Shown piece after piece: positions 1 to 8,655 of a stretch of DNA of 40,309 nt. The position numbers were made by a program, and so were the translations under genes. The first letter of the stretch is position 1, and every line of letters starts with the position of its first letter. The notes below the pieces were generated by a model. That model had not been told where the DNA came from and ran no database searches. It saw nothing but the letters and a program-made list of their open reading frames with translations. Source of the stretch: an uncultured Oscillospiraceae bacterium (GTDB lineage Bacteria > Bacillota > Clostridia > Oscillospirales > Oscillospiraceae); NCBI GenBank assembly GCA_947168655.1, contig CAMVMU010000012.1:1-40309 (forward strand). Reading direction: 5' to 3'.

Positions 1-530
1 CCCGTGAGGAGGCCCGCAAGCTCCACTCCGGTGACAGCTGCCTGATCTCCGGCGTGATCTACACCGCCCGTGACGCCGCCCACAAGCGGCTGTGCGAGCT
101 GGCCGCCCAGGGAAAGGATCTGCCCTTGGACGTGAAGGACGCCATCATCTACTACGTTGGCCCCACCCCTGCACGGGAGGGCCAGGCCATCGGCTCCGCC
201 GGGCCCACCACCGCCTACCGTATGGACGCCTACAGCCCCACCCTCATCGCCCTGGGTGAGACGGGCATGATCGGCAAGGGCAAGCGCGGCCCCGAGGTCA
301 TCACAGCTATGAAGGAACACGGCGCCGTGTACTTCGGCGCTATCGGCGGCTGCGGCGCCCTTCTGAGCAAGTGCGTCAAAAAGGCTGAGGTCATCGCCTA
401 TGAGGATCTGGGTGCCGAGGCCATCCGCCGCCTGGAGGTGGAGGACTTCCCCGTGGTGGTCATCATCGACAGTGAAGGCAACAACCTCTATGAGACCGGA
501 CGGAAGGATTATCTGGAAAGTCTTTCCTAA
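1..530 (+). CDS. Class I Fe-S hydro-lyase small (beta) subunit, 5'-truncated; fumarase/tartrate dehydratase/mesaconase family
   Basis: The frame is already open at the window start, so only the C-terminal ~175 residues are present; the GTG at 54 is internal. Family signatures visible are IYTARDAAH, the GPTTAYRMD substrate-loop motif and YFGAIGGCGALL. The beta subunit pairs with an alpha subunit carrying the [4Fe-4S] cluster and hydrates or dehydrates C4-C5 dicarboxylates; the alpha gene should lie just upstream, outside the window. Because the next operon makes mesaconate, mesaconate hydratase (mesaconate to citramalate) is an attractive role. The sequence alone cannot separate that from fumarase or tartrate dehydratase. 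Family assignment is firm; substrate is inference. Confidence 0.85.
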   Translation, partial: REEARKLHSGDSCLISGVIYTARDAAHKRLCELAAQGKDLPLDVKDAIIYYVGPTPAREGQAIGSAGPTTAYRMDAYSPTLIALGETGMIGKGKRGPEVITAMKEHGAVYFGAIGGCGALLSKCVKKAEVIAYEDLGAEAIRRLEVEDFPVVVIIDSEGNNLYETGRKDYLESLS

Positions 531-535
531 TCCAC

Positions 536-564
536 TTGACAAAATTGGCCCATCTCTATACAAT
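536..564 (+). promoter_or_regulatory. Sigma-A promoter of the GntR regulator
   Basis: TTGACA (536-541), a 17-base spacer and TACAAT (559-564) form a near-consensus promoter 6 bases after the preceding stop codon. The -10 box lies inside the inverted repeat at 559-584, so a bound repressor would block polymerase. Confidence 0.8.
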
Positions 565-584
565 GATTGTACTATATCATTGTA
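559..584. promoter_or_regulatory. Operator-like inverted repeat over the gntR -10 box
   Basis: Nine-base perfect arms TACAATGAT (559-567) and ATCATTGTA (576-584) flank an 8-base spacer. Size and position are typical of an autoregulated GntR-family operator. Binding by the adjacent regulator is inferred. Confidence 0.65.
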
Positions 585-599
585 AAGGAGATGGGCCTT

Positions 600-1589
600 T
601 TGTTGGATTTATACCAGCTGCACCCGGAGCAGGGCATCCCCATCTATCAGCAGCTGGTGGACATGATCCTGGCGCGGATCAAAAACGGCTCCCTGCCGGC
701 CGACACGCAGCTGCCCACCGTGCGGGATCTGGCCGAACAGCTGGGTGTGGCCAGGGGCACGGTGAAGCGGGCCTACGATGAGCTGGAGCGCCGCGGCGCC
801 ATCAGCAAGGTGCAGGGCCGCGGCACCTTCGTGAGCTATCAGCCCGCCACCTCCGACAGCCGGAAGGAGCGGGCCATGGCCGCTATCGACCAGATGCTGG
901 ACACCATGGAACAGCTGGACTTCTCTATGACGGAGATCAACATCTTCCTGGATCTGAAGCTGCGGGAGCGCACACTCCATCAGGACAACCTGAAGATCGC
1001 CCTGGTAGAGTGCAACCCGGAAGCGCTTTCCCAACTGGCGGATCAGCTTCACAGGGTGGTTGGTCCCGTGGACCTCTACTCCCATCTCCTGCGGGACGTG
1101 GAACAATACCCCTACCGCATCGGTGAGGACATGGACCTCATTGTCACCAGCGCCGAGCACGCCGACGTGCTCAAGAACGTGGTCTCCCAGAAGGAGAAGA
1201 TCGCCAAGATCGCCTTGCGCATGACTCCTCAGACCGTTGCGCGGATTCTGCGCCTGGTTCCCGGCCAGCGAGTGGGCATCCTCTGCCGCAGCCATCGGTT
1301 CGGCGATCTGATCTACGGTGTCTGCTCCACCTATGCCGAGGATGCGGAGATCCAGCAGCCCAGGCTCCTGGACGAGGTGCCGGATATCACCGCCTATCTC
1401 TCCCATCTGTCTGCTCTGGTGGTTCCCGACGGCTTCGAGACCTACTGCCCGGCCCCGGTTTTGCAATCCCTCCGGGCCTTTGATGCAGAACACTCCCTGA
1501 TCCGCTGGCGCTACCAGGTGGATGAGGGCTCCATGATGTACCTGACGGAGCGAATTGAGCGTCTTCGGGAGAAAAAAGGCTATAAGTAA
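600..1589 (+). CDS. GntR-family transcriptional regulator, likely controls the methylaspartate operon
   Basis: The N-terminal winged helix-turn-helix (about residues 5-75) shows the GntR hallmarks PIYQQLVD, LPTVRDLAEQLG, GTVKRAYDELERRG and GRGTFV. The remaining ~250 residues form a C-terminal domain I do not recognise; at ~329 residues it is far longer than the short YtrA-type members. Start choice: AAAGGAG (584-590) touches ATG 591, so TTG 600 (9-base spacing) or TTG 603 fits better and gives the usual LDLYQLHPEQGIPIYQQ beginning. The gene has its own promoter and operator-like repeat and is followed by a terminator and the glm operon on the same strand. Control of that operon is inferred from position and shared promoter motifs. 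Confidence 0.85.
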   Translation: MLDLYQLHPEQGIPIYQQLVDMILARIKNGSLPADTQLPTVRDLAEQLGVARGTVKRAYDELERRGAISKVQGRGTFVSYQPATSDSRKERAMAAIDQMLDTMEQLDFSMTEINIFLDLKLRERTLHQDNLKIALVECNPEALSQLADQLHRVVGPVDLYSHLLRDVEQYPYRIGEDMDLIVTSAEHADVLKNVVSQKEKIAKIALRMTPQTVARILRLVPGQRVGILCRSHRFGDLIYGVCSTYAEDAEIQQPRLLDEVPDITAYLSHLSALVVPDGFETYCPAPVLQSLRAFDAEHSLIRWRYQVDEGSMMYLTERIERLREKKGYK

Positions 1590-1605
1590 GAGCATAAAGA
1601 AAACC

Positions 1606-1638
1606 GTTCACCGCTTGCTTGCAAGCGGTGAACTTTTT
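1606..1638 (+). terminator. Intrinsic terminator after gntR
   Basis: Perfect 12-base stem GTTCACCGCTTG / CAAGCGGTGAAC with a CTTG loop, followed by TTTTTCTTG. It separates gntR from the glm promoter. Confidence 0.9.
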
Positions 1639-1659
1639 CTTGCAAATTCCATCTTTTTC

Positions 1660-1688
1660 TTGACTTATGTTATGGAACAATATAGTAT
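1660..1688 (+). promoter_or_regulatory. Promoter of the glmS-glmL-glmE-mal operon
   Basis: TTGACT (1660-1665), 17-base spacer, TAGTAT (1683-1688). The -10 region contains ACAATATAGTATA, close to ACAATGATATAGTAC on the complementary strand of the gntR operator, and AACAATGCAT follows downstream. This suggests the GntR protein binds both promoters (inference). Confidence 0.7.
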
Positions 1689-1747
1689 ATAGGCATAGAA
1701 CAATGCATTTTTCCACCAAGAATCCCACAGAATTGAGGTACATATCT

Positions 1748-2176
1748 ATGGAAGAAACAAAGCGCAAGAAGGTGTTGGTCATCGGCGTCATCGGCGCGGA
1801 TGTTCACGCCGTGGGCAACAAGATCCTCTACCACGCTTTCACGGAGGCGGGCTTTGAGGTGGTCAATCTGGGCGTTATGGTGTCCCAGGAGGAGTACATC
1901 GCCGCCGCCATTGAGTCCAATGCCGACGCCATTGTCATCTCCTCCCTGTACGGTCAGGGTGAGCTGGACTGCCGCGGCATGCGCGAAAAGTGCGATGAGG
2001 CCGGTCTGAAGGGCATCCCCCTGCTGGTGGGCGGCAACATCGTCATCGGCAAGCAGTCCTTTGAGGATGTGGAGAAGCGTTTCAAGGCCATGGGCTTTGA
2101 CCGCGCCTTCCCTCCCGGAACCCCTCCCGAGACCACCATTGCCGCACTGCATGAGCTGCTGGATGGGAAAGAGTGA
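1748..2176 (+). CDS. glmS: Methylaspartate (glutamate) mutase S subunit, B12-binding
   Basis: The 142-residue protein is the small cobalamin-binding component of glutamate mutase, which converts L-glutamate to (2S,3S)-3-methylaspartate by radical carbon-skeleton rearrangement. The base-off/His-on B12 motif DxHxxG is visible as D18-V-H20-A-V-G23, where His20 would ligate cobalt. The later SSLYGQG and [10 protein letters not shown] segments match the Rossmann-like cobalamin fold. Length is close to characterised S subunits. ATG 1748 has GAGGT seven bases upstream. It overlaps glmL by four bases (GTGA), so the two are probably translationally coupled. This glmS is unrelated to the glucosamine-phosphate synthase of the same name. 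Confidence 0.96.
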   Translation: MEETKRKKVLVIGVIGADVHAVGNKILYHAFTEAGFEVVNLGVMVSQEEYIAAAIESNADAIVISSLYGQGELDCRGMREKCDEAGLKGIPLLVGGNIVIGKQSFEDVEKRFKAMGFDRAFPPGTPPETTIAALHELLDGKE

Positions 2177-3585
2177 GCGGCATGAAGCCCGTATTGCTCA
2201 TTGATTTCGGCAGCACATACACCAAAGTCACCGCCGTGGACGTGGAGGGCGAGACCATCCTGGGCACCGCCTCCTCCTATACCACCATTGAAACCGACAT
2301 CAACAACGGCCTGCACAATGCTCTGGCAAAGCTGGAAGAAACGTGCGGCAAGCTGGACTTTGCGGAGACCTACGCCTGCTCCTCCGCCGCCGGCGGGCTG
2401 CGGATGGTCACCAGCGGCCTGGTGCCGGAGCTGACCAGCGAGGCCGCGCGCCTTGCCAGTCTCGGCGCGGGCGCCAAGGTCATCAAGGTCTACTCCTTCC
2501 AACTGACAGAGGACGATCTGGATGAGATCCGCTCCATCAGGCCGGACATCTTCCTGCTGGTGGGCGGCACAGATGGCGGCAACACCGAGTGTATCGTCCA
2601 CAACTCCCACATGCTGGCCACGCTGTCCCCGGACTTTCCCATCGTCATCGCCGGCAACCGCACGGCGGCCCGGGAATGCCAGCGTATTCTGGAGGGCTGC
2701 ACGGTCTACGTCTGCGACAACGTGATGCCCAAGTTCGGCGTGCTGAACATCGAGCCCACACAGAAGCAGATCCGTGACATTTTCCTCAAGCGCATCATTC
2801 AGGCCAAGGGCCTCAGCCACGCCGCGGCTCTGCTGGACGACATCATGATGCCCACGCCCTCCGCTGTGCTCCAGGCCATGAATCTGCTGGCCCAGGGCTG
2901 CGACGGGGAAATCGGCATCGGCGATCTGATTGCCGTGGACGTGGGCGGCGCCACCACCGACGTCTACTCCATCGCCGACGGCATGCCCCGCCAGATGAAC
3001 ACCGTCTACAAGGGCCTGCCTGAGCCCTTCTCCAAGCGAACCGTGGAGGGAGACATCGGCATGCGCTACAGCATCCGCGGCATCGTGGAGGCTGCCGGCA
3101 TCGACGCCGTTGCGACCCTGTCCGGTTTGCCCAACGAACGTGTCAGGGAACTGGTTGACTACCTTGCCGTTCACACCGACGTGGTCCCCGGCGACGACGC
3201 CGAGTTGGAGGCGCTGGACTACGCTTTGGCCTCCCTGGCCATCGAGACGGCGGTCAGCCGCCACGCCGGCACCATCGAGGAAACCTACACCATGATGGGC
3301 AAAACCTTTGTCCAGTCCGGCAAAAACCTCACGGAGGTCAAGCAGGTCATCGTCACCGGCGGCAGCCTGATCCACACCAAACGCACCGCGCAGATTGCAT
3401 CCCACGCCCTATTTGACCCCGCCAAACCCAGCTCTCTGCGCCCCCTGGGCGCCGAGATCCGGGTAGACCGATCTTACATCATCGCTGCCATGGGTCTTCT
3501 GTCCTCCCACTACCCCCAGACAGCGCTGCGAATTATGAAAAAGGAGCTTGAAAACGATGGATATACAGAACAAGCGCATTCCTGA
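2173..3585 (+). CDS. glmL: Glutamate mutase reactivation/accessory ATPase-like protein GlmL (MutL)
   Basis: The 470-residue protein belongs to the GlmL/MutL family of ASKHA-fold proteins found between the S and E subunit genes of glutamate mutase. The phosphate-1 loop DFGSTYTKV lies at the N-terminus and the phosphate-2 loop [11 protein letters not shown] near residue 256. Family members are thought to protect or reactivate the B12 enzyme, as diol-dehydratase reactivases do. GTG 2173 overlaps the glmS stop; ATG 2182 is the alternative start. It overlaps glmE by 29 bases, confirming tight operon packing. Family assignment is secure; the reactivase role is from the family, not from this sequence. 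Confidence 0.95.
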   Translation: MSGMKPVLLIDFGSTYTKVTAVDVEGETILGTASSYTTIETDINNGLHNALAKLEETCGKLDFAETYACSSAAGGLRMVTSGLVPELTSEAARLASLGAGAKVIKVYSFQLTEDDLDEIRSIRPDIFLLVGGTDGGNTECIVHNSHMLATLSPDFPIVIAGNRTAARECQRILEGCTVYVCDNVMPKFGVLNIEPTQKQIRDIFLKRIIQAKGLSHAAALLDDIMMPTPSAVLQAMNLLAQGCDGEIGIGDLIAVDVGGATTDVYSIADGMPRQMNTVYKGLPEPFSKRTVEGDIGMRYSIRGIVEAAGIDAVATLSGLPNERVRELVDYLAVHTDVVPGDDAELEALDYALASLAIETAVSRHAGTIEETYTMMGKTFVQSGKNLTEVKQVIVTGGSLIHTKRTAQIASHALFDPAKPSSLRPLGAEIRVDRSYIIAAMGLLSSHYPQTALRIMKKELENDGYTEQAHS

Positions 3586-5008
3586 CGACGAGTTTGCCCG
3601 CCTGCGCCAGGAGGTTCTGGCCCAGTGGCCCACCGGAAAGGACGTGGATCTGCAGGAGGCCGTGGACTATCACAAGTCCATGCCCGAGGATCGCATCTTT
3701 TCCAAGAAGCTGATTGCCGCCAAAGCCGCTCACAAGACGCTGGTTCAGCCCCGCGCCGGTGTGCCTGTCATTGAGGAGCATATCAAGCTGATGCAGTACC
3801 TGGAGAAGGAAGGCGAGGCGGATCTCCTGCCCACCACCATTGACAGCTACACCCGTCAGAACCGCTATGAGGAGGCGGAGAACGGCATCAACGAGTCCCT
3901 GCGTCTGGACCGCGCCATGCTCAACGGCTTCCCGGCCGTGAACCACGGCGTCGCCGGCTGCCGCCGCGTCATCGAAAGCGTACATACCCCCGTGCAGGTC
4001 CGTCACGGCACCCCCGACGCCCGTCTGCTCACCGAGATCACCTACGCCGGCGGCTTCACCAGCTACGAGGGCGGCGGCATCTCCTACAACCTGCCCTACT
4101 GCAAGAACATCCCCATGGAGCGCACCATCCGCGACTGGCAGTACGTGGACCGTCTGACCGGCCTGTACGAGGAGATGGGCGTGTCCATCAACCGCGAGCC
4201 CTACGGCCCCCTCACCGGTACCCTGGTGCCCCCCTGCATCTCCCACGCCGCCGCCATCATCGAGGCGCTGCTGGCCGCCGAGCAGGGTGTGAAGAACATC
4301 ACCGTTGGCTACGGCCAGTGCGGCAACCTGGTTCAGGACATCGCAGCCATCCGGGTCCTGGAGGAGCTGACCGACGAGTATCTGGTCAAATACGGCTACA
4401 GTGACGTGGTGGTCACCACCGTGCTGCACCAGTGGATGGGCGGTTTCCCCGCCGACGAGGCCAAGGCTTTCGGCGTCATCTCCTCCGGCAGCCTGATCGC
4501 CGCTCTGTCCGGCGCCACCAAGGTCATCGTCAAGAGCCCCCACGAGGCCGTGGGCATCCCCACCATGGAGGCCAACGCCCAGGGTCTGCGCTGCACCAAG
4601 CAGGTGGTCAACATGATGGCGGATCAGAGCTTCAACGACGTCCGTCTGGCTCAGGAGATGGAGATCATCCGCCAGGAGACCCGCTGTATCGTGGACAAGT
4701 GCTTCGAGCTGGGCAACGGCGACATCGCCATCGGCGTATGCCGCGGTGTGGAGGCCGGCGCTCTGGATGTGCCCTTTGCCCCCTGCCGTGCCAATGCCGG
4801 CCTCATGCTCCCCTGCCGCGACAACGAGGGTGCCGTCCGCATCCTGAACACCGGCAACCTGCCCTTCACCCAGGACCTGAAGGACTTCCACGCCGCCAAG
4901 ATCAGCGAGCGTGCCCAGTTTGAGCATCGCGCCGCCTCCTTCCAGATGGTCATCGATGACGTGTACGCCATCGGCAAGGGCCGTCTGGTGGGCCGCCCCC
5001 GCTATTGA
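3557..5008 (+). CDS. glmE: Methylaspartate (glutamate) mutase E subunit, catalytic
   Basis: From ATG 3557 the product is 483 residues, the same length as the characterised clostridial epsilon subunit. It forms the TIM-barrel that binds glutamate and, with GlmS and adenosylcobalamin, performs the carbon-skeleton rearrangement. Recognisable conserved stretches include [40 protein letters not shown] and the C-terminal [20 protein letters not shown] at 3541-3546 sits 10 bases before the ATG, inside the end of glmL. TTG 3548 would be too close to it. The gene is followed after 28 bases by mal, the enzyme using its product. Confidence 0.97.
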   Translation: MDIQNKRIPDDEFARLRQEVLAQWPTGKDVDLQEAVDYHKSMPEDRIFSKKLIAAKAAHKTLVQPRAGVPVIEEHIKLMQYLEKEGEADLLPTTIDSYTRQNRYEEAENGINESLRLDRAMLNGFPAVNHGVAGCRRVIESVHTPVQVRHGTPDARLLTEITYAGGFTSYEGGGISYNLPYCKNIPMERTIRDWQYVDRLTGLYEEMGVSINREPYGPLTGTLVPPCISHAAAIIEALLAAEQGVKNITVGYGQCGNLVQDIAAIRVLEELTDEYLVKYGYSDVVVTTVLHQWMGGFPADEAKAFGVISSGSLIAALSGATKVIVKSPHEAVGIPTMEANAQGLRCTKQVVNMMADQSFNDVRLAQEMEIIRQETRCIVDKCFELGNGDIAIGVCRGVEAGALDVPFAPCRANAGLMLPCRDNEGAVRILNTGNLPFTQDLKDFHAAKISERAQFEHRAASFQMVIDDVYAIGKGRLVGRPRY

Positions 5009-5036
5009 TAACAAATCTGATTAGGAGGATCATCCC

Positions 5037-6290
5037 ATGAAAATTGTTGACGTTATCTGCTCCCCCGGCCGTACCGGCTTCTATTTTGACGACCAGCGCG
5101 CCATCAAGAAGGGCGCTGGCCACGACGGTGTGTTCTACATCGGCGATCCTGTCACTGAGGGCTTCACCTCCGTGCGCCAGGCCGGCGAGTCCATCTCTGT
5201 GATGCTGGTTCTGGAGGACGGCCAGATCGCCTATGGCGACTGCGCGGCTGTTCAGTACTCCGGCGCGGGCGGCCGCGATCCCCTGTTCCTGGCCCGCGAC
5301 TTCATCCCCATTATCGACAAGTACATCAAGCCCCAGCTGGTGGGCAAGGAAGCCAATGACTTCCGCGGCCTGTGCGCCATGATGGAGGCCATTCAGGTGG
5401 AGGGCAAGCGCCTGCACACCGCCATCCGCTATGGCGTGTCCCAGGCCATTCTGGACGCCGTTGCCAAGGCCACCGGCCGCCTCATGTGCGAGGTTGTTGC
5501 CGATGAGTACGGCTGCACCATCTCCGAGACCCCCATCGCCATCTTCACCCAGTCCGGCGACGACCGCTACAACAACGCCGACAAGATGATCATCAAGGGC
5601 GCACAGGTCCTGCCCCACGCCCTGATCAACAACGTGGACACCAAGCTGGGCCGCAACGGTGAGAAGCTGGCCGAGTACGTGGCATGGCTGCGCGACCGCA
5701 TCCTGAACATGCGCACCGACGAGAGCTACATGCCCATCCTGCACATCGACGTGTACGGCACCATCGGCGCCGCCTTCGGCAACAACAACTACAAGGCCAT
5801 GGCCGACTATCTGGCCAAGCTGGAGGAGATTGCCAAGCCCTTCCACCTGCGTATTGAGGGCCCCATGGACTGCGACTGCGACCGTGAGACCCAGATGATC
5901 GCTCTGGCCGGTCTGACCCGCGAGCTGGACGAGCGGGGCATCAACGTGGAGCTGGTGGCCGACGAGTGGTGCAACACCCTGGAGGACATCAAGCTGTTCG
6001 CCGACAACAAGGCCGGCCACATGGTGCAGATCAAGACCCCCGATCTGGGCGGCATCAACAACACCATCGAGGCTGTTCTCTACTGCAAGGCCAAGGGTAT
6101 CGGCGCCTATCAGGGCGGCACCTGCAACGAGACCGACCGCAGCGCTCAGGTCTGCGTCCACTGCGCCATGGCCACCCAGCCCGCGCAGATCCTGGCCAAG
6201 CCCGGCATGGGCGTGGACGAGGGCTACATGATCGTCTACAATGAGATGAACCGCATCCTGGCCGTCCGCAAGGCCCGCAAGGCCCGGTAA
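5037..6290 (+). CDS. mal: Methylaspartate ammonia-lyase
   Basis: The 417-residue enolase-superfamily enzyme deaminates 3-methylaspartate to mesaconate and ammonia, the second step of the methylaspartate pathway. Metal ligands appear in the expected order: D in LHIDVYG, E in RIEGPMD and D in VADEWCN. The general-base Lys is in QIKTPDLGG and the second catalytic residue, His, in LPHALINN. Characterised homologues have about 413 residues. A strong AGGAGG lies upstream of ATG 5037. It is the last gene of the operon and is followed by a clear terminator. Confidence 0.97.
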   Translation: MKIVDVICSPGRTGFYFDDQRAIKKGAGHDGVFYIGDPVTEGFTSVRQAGESISVMLVLEDGQIAYGDCAAVQYSGAGGRDPLFLARDFIPIIDKYIKPQLVGKEANDFRGLCAMMEAIQVEGKRLHTAIRYGVSQAILDAVAKATGRLMCEVVADEYGCTISETPIAIFTQSGDDRYNNADKMIIKGAQVLPHALINNVDTKLGRNGEKLAEYVAWLRDRILNMRTDESYMPILHIDVYGTIGAAFGNNNYKAMADYLAKLEEIAKPFHLRIEGPMDCDCDRETQMIALAGLTRELDERGINVELVADEWCNTLEDIKLFADNKAGHMVQIKTPDLGGINNTIEAVLYCKAKGIGAYQGGTCNETDRSAQVCVHCAMATQPAQILAKPGMGVDEGYMIVYNEMNRILAVRKARKAR

Positions 6291-6310
6291 ATCAACCAAA
6301 AGACACGTAT

Positions 6311-6344
6311 AACAGCCGACCGGTATTAGCCTGTCGGCTGTTTT
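6311..6344 (+). terminator. Terminator of the glm-mal operon
   Basis: Ten-base stem AACAGCCGAC / GTCGGCTGTT with a 12-base loop and a short T run (TTTTCC). The operon therefore ends after mal, and nnrE downstream needs its own promoter. Confidence 0.8.
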
Positions 6345-6422
6345 CCTATAGATACTATGCTCAATCGCACGATCCGTTTTTCTCATTCCCCCTACATCAC
6401 GGCAGATTTTGATTGGCAGATA

Positions 6423-6451
6423 TTCCACTCCCAGCAGTTCTATGATATAAT
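6423..6451 (+). promoter_or_regulatory. Probable promoter of nnrE and the following genes
   Basis: A perfect TATAAT at 6446-6451 lies 84 bases before nnrE. The best -35 at 17-base spacing is TTCCAC (6423-6428), a weak match. Confidence 0.5.
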
Positions 6452-6534
6452 GACCATTAAGCAAAAAACGTTGAAGGCGGAATTGACAAGGGTTTGCTGT
6501 CGCGATCTTTCAACCGCCTAAAAGGAGCTGCATC

Positions 6535-7266
6535 ATGTTGGACTGTATCTCTGTCAGCAATATGCGCCGGAGCGACGCGCTGACCATTGAGAAATATGTG
6601 CCCGGCCCCACGCTGATGTACCGTGCGGCCATGGGTGTCTTTCTGGCCGCACAGTGGCACGGCAGCATCACCATCGCCGTGGGATCCGGCAACAATGGCG
6701 GCGACGGCTATGCGCTGGCGTACATCCTGAAACGCAATGGCATCGACAGCCGCATCGTCATGCTCAGCGACAAGTGGTCGGATGACGGCGCGTTTTTTGC
6801 CGGCAGAGCGAAAGCTCTCGGTGTAAAGGCAGAGCCCTATACACCCGGCTGTATGACAGGCAGTGACATCATTGTAGACTGCCTGCTGGGCACCGGCTTC
6901 AAGGGAGCCGTCCGCCAGAGCTATGCAGAAGCCATTCAGGAGATCAATGAGAGCGGCGCATTTGTAATCAGCGTCGATATCAACAGCGGCATGGACGGCG
7001 ATACCGGTCTGGCGGTGACGGCGGTGCGTTCCGATCTCACCGTGACCGTCGGTTATGTGAAAAACGGGCTCATTACACCGGATGCCGGAAAGCGGATCCG
7101 TCGGCTGGTTTGCGCGGAGATCGGCATTGTATTGGATCGGGAGGAAAACAAGATCTGCTCCGAATCGGAGTGGAATGACAGCTGTGCGGACCGGGAAAAC
7201 TATTTTCTCTGTCCTCCCCATCTGGATATGACCCCGATTGATGCCTCGTCATTTGAATTGGGATAA
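6535..7266 (+). CDS. nnrE: NAD(P)H-hydrate epimerase, YjeF N-terminal domain protein
   Basis: The 243-residue protein consists of a YjeF_N domain. The family epimerises damaged NAD(P)HX so the partner dehydratase (NnrD) can repair it. The diagnostic loop VGSGNNGGDGYALA is near residues 49-62, DCLLGTGFKG around residue 118 and the SVDINSGMDGDTG motif about residue 143. No NnrD kinase-like domain is fused, although many bacteria fuse the two; the dehydratase must be elsewhere or absent. AAAGGAG precedes ATG 6535. Thirteen bases separate it from the HD-domain gene, suggesting co-transcription. Confidence 0.88.
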   Translation: MLDCISVSNMRRSDALTIEKYVPGPTLMYRAAMGVFLAAQWHGSITIAVGSGNNGGDGYALAYILKRNGIDSRIVMLSDKWSDDGAFFAGRAKALGVKAEPYTPGCMTGSDIIVDCLLGTGFKGAVRQSYAEAIQEINESGAFVISVDINSGMDGDTGLAVTAVRSDLTVTVGYVKNGLITPDAGKRIRRLVCAEIGIVLDREENKICSESEWNDSCADRENYFLCPPHLDMTPIDASSFELG

Positions 7267-7279
7267 GGGAGATGCGCCC

Positions 7280-7714
7280 ATGATCTACACAGAGATGACA
7301 AACAAGGCCATGAAGCTGGCGTACCAGGCCCATCAGGGGCAGACAGACAAGAGCGGCCTGCCCTACGTCTTCCATCCGTTCCATCTGGCGGAGCAGATGG
7401 ATACAGAGGAGACCGTAACCGTTGCACTGCTCCATGACGTGGTGGAGGATACGGATTACACGCTGGAGGACCTGCGGAGGATGGGCTTCCCCGATTCCGT
7501 GACGGATGCGCTTGCTCTCATGACCCACGATCCGTCCGTGCCGTATCTCGATTACGTGAAACGGCTGAAAAGCAATCCAATCACAAGGACTGTAAAGCTT
7601 GCCGACCTGACACACAACAGTGATCTATCCCGGCTTCCGGTTGTGACCGAAAAGGACCTGAAGCGGGTGGAAAAATACCGTGAAGCCATGAATCTATTAA
7701 AACAAGGAGAATAA
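7280..7714 (+). CDS. HD-domain hydrolase resembling the (p)ppGpp hydrolase domain (MESH1/SpoT type)
   Basis: The 144-residue protein is a stand-alone HD phosphohydrolase. It shows the metal-binding pattern of the SpoT/RelA hydrolase domain: H in YVFHPFHLAE, the HD pair in LLHDVVEDT and the distal D in KLADLTHNSD. No synthetase or TGS/ACT domain is attached, as in small alarmone hydrolases. Alarmone hydrolysis is plausible, but other nucleotide pyrophosphate substrates are possible. ATG 7280 is chosen because AAGGGAG sits about nine bases upstream; the frame opens earlier, inside nnrE. Three bases separate it from the next gene. Confidence 0.8.
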   Translation: MIYTEMTNKAMKLAYQAHQGQTDKSGLPYVFHPFHLAEQMDTEETVTVALLHDVVEDTDYTLEDLRRMGFPDSVTDALALMTHDPSVPYLDYVKRLKSNPITRTVKLADLTHNSDLSRLPVVTEKDLKRVEKYREAMNLLKQGE

Positions 7715-7717
7715 GCT

Positions 7718-8575
7718 ATGAGAATTGCAGTCACGTATGAAAACGGCGAAGTGTTCCAACACTTCGGCCACACGGAGGAGTTCAAGATCTACGAGGTGGA
7801 GAACGGTCAGGTGACCTCCTCTCAGGTGATCAGCTCCAACGGAAGCGGTCACGGTGCCCTGGCCTCCCTGCTGGGCGACCGCAAAATCGATGTGCTGATC
7901 TGCGGCGGCATCGGCGGCGGCGCACAGACGGCTCTTGCCGAACAGGGTATCGAGCTTTGCTCCGGCGCAACCGGAAACGCGGACCAGGCGGTGGACGCCT
8001 ATCTGCGGGGCGAGCTGATCAGCTCCGGTGTGAATTGTGACCATCACCACGATGAGGATCACTCCTGCGGTGATCATGACTGCGGCGAGGGCGACTGCCA
8101 CAGCGGTGGATGCCACGGCTGCCACCCCCAGTTCACCATGACGGGCAAAAACGTGGGCAAGAAGTGCCGGGTCCACTACCGGGGCACCTTCAACGATGGC
8201 ACACAGTTTGACTCCTCCTATGACCGCAATGAGCCTCTTGAGTTTACCTGCGGCACCGGCATGATGATCCGCGGCTTTGACGCAGCGGTGGCCAACATGG
8301 AGGTCGGCGAGACTGTGCAGGTCCATCTGATGCCGTCTGAGGCCTATGGAGAAATCGATCCCAACGCCGTATTTACCGTGGAGATCGCCGCCGTTCCCGG
8401 ATCCGAGGAGCTTTCCGTAGGTGAGGAGGTCTATCTGCAGAATATCTACGGACAGCCCTTCTCCGTCAAGGTTGTCGCCAAAGATGAGAAAACCATCACC
8501 TTTGATGCCAACAACGAGATGGCCGGCAAGGAGCTGAATTTTACCATCGAGCTAGTGGAGGTCGCGGAGGCATAA
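7718..8575 (+). CDS. Fusion: NifX/NifB-like metal-cluster domain + His/Cys-rich linker + FKBP (SlyD-like) prolyl isomerase
   Basis: This 285-residue protein has three parts. Residues 1-105 match the dinitrogenase iron-molybdenum cofactor (NifX/NifB C-terminal) fold, with MRIAVTYENGEVFQHFGHTEEF and the ICGGIGGGAQ turn. Residues about 107-136 are a linker packed with His, Cys, Asp and Gly (CDHHHDEDHSC, GDCHSGGCHGCH), an obvious metal-chelating segment. Residues about 138-285 are an FKBP domain with VHYRGTFNDGTQFDSSY and an AYGEIDPNAVF stretch plus an inserted-flap region, as in SlyD. SlyD carries its metal-binding tail at the C-terminus; here the chelating segment is central. A metal-delivery or metal-regulated folding role is inferred. 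No nitrogenase genes are nearby. Confidence 0.85.
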   Translation: MRIAVTYENGEVFQHFGHTEEFKIYEVENGQVTSSQVISSNGSGHGALASLLGDRKIDVLICGGIGGGAQTALAEQGIELCSGATGNADQAVDAYLRGELISSGVNCDHHHDEDHSCGDHDCGEGDCHSGGCHGCHPQFTMTGKNVGKKCRVHYRGTFNDGTQFDSSYDRNEPLEFTCGTGMMIRGFDAAVANMEVGETVQVHLMPSEAYGEIDPNAVFTVEIAAVPGSEELSVGEEVYLQNIYGQPFSVKVVAKDEKTITFDANNEMAGKELNFTIELVEVAEA

Positions 8576-8655
8576 ACCCCGCAAAGGGTGCGGCAAAACA
8601 TTTCCCGCGCTTTGGACTATGCGTTATGTCTACTTGCAAATGAGAGAGGGATTAT

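Noticed and set aside
609-6464. Long open frames on the minus strand (for example 609-1595, 1954-3405, 3533-5014, 4950-6464)
   Set aside because: They mirror the GntR, glmL, glmE and mal genes, have His/Gly/Val/Ala-rich composition typical of antisense GC-rich codons, and lack ribosome binding sites.
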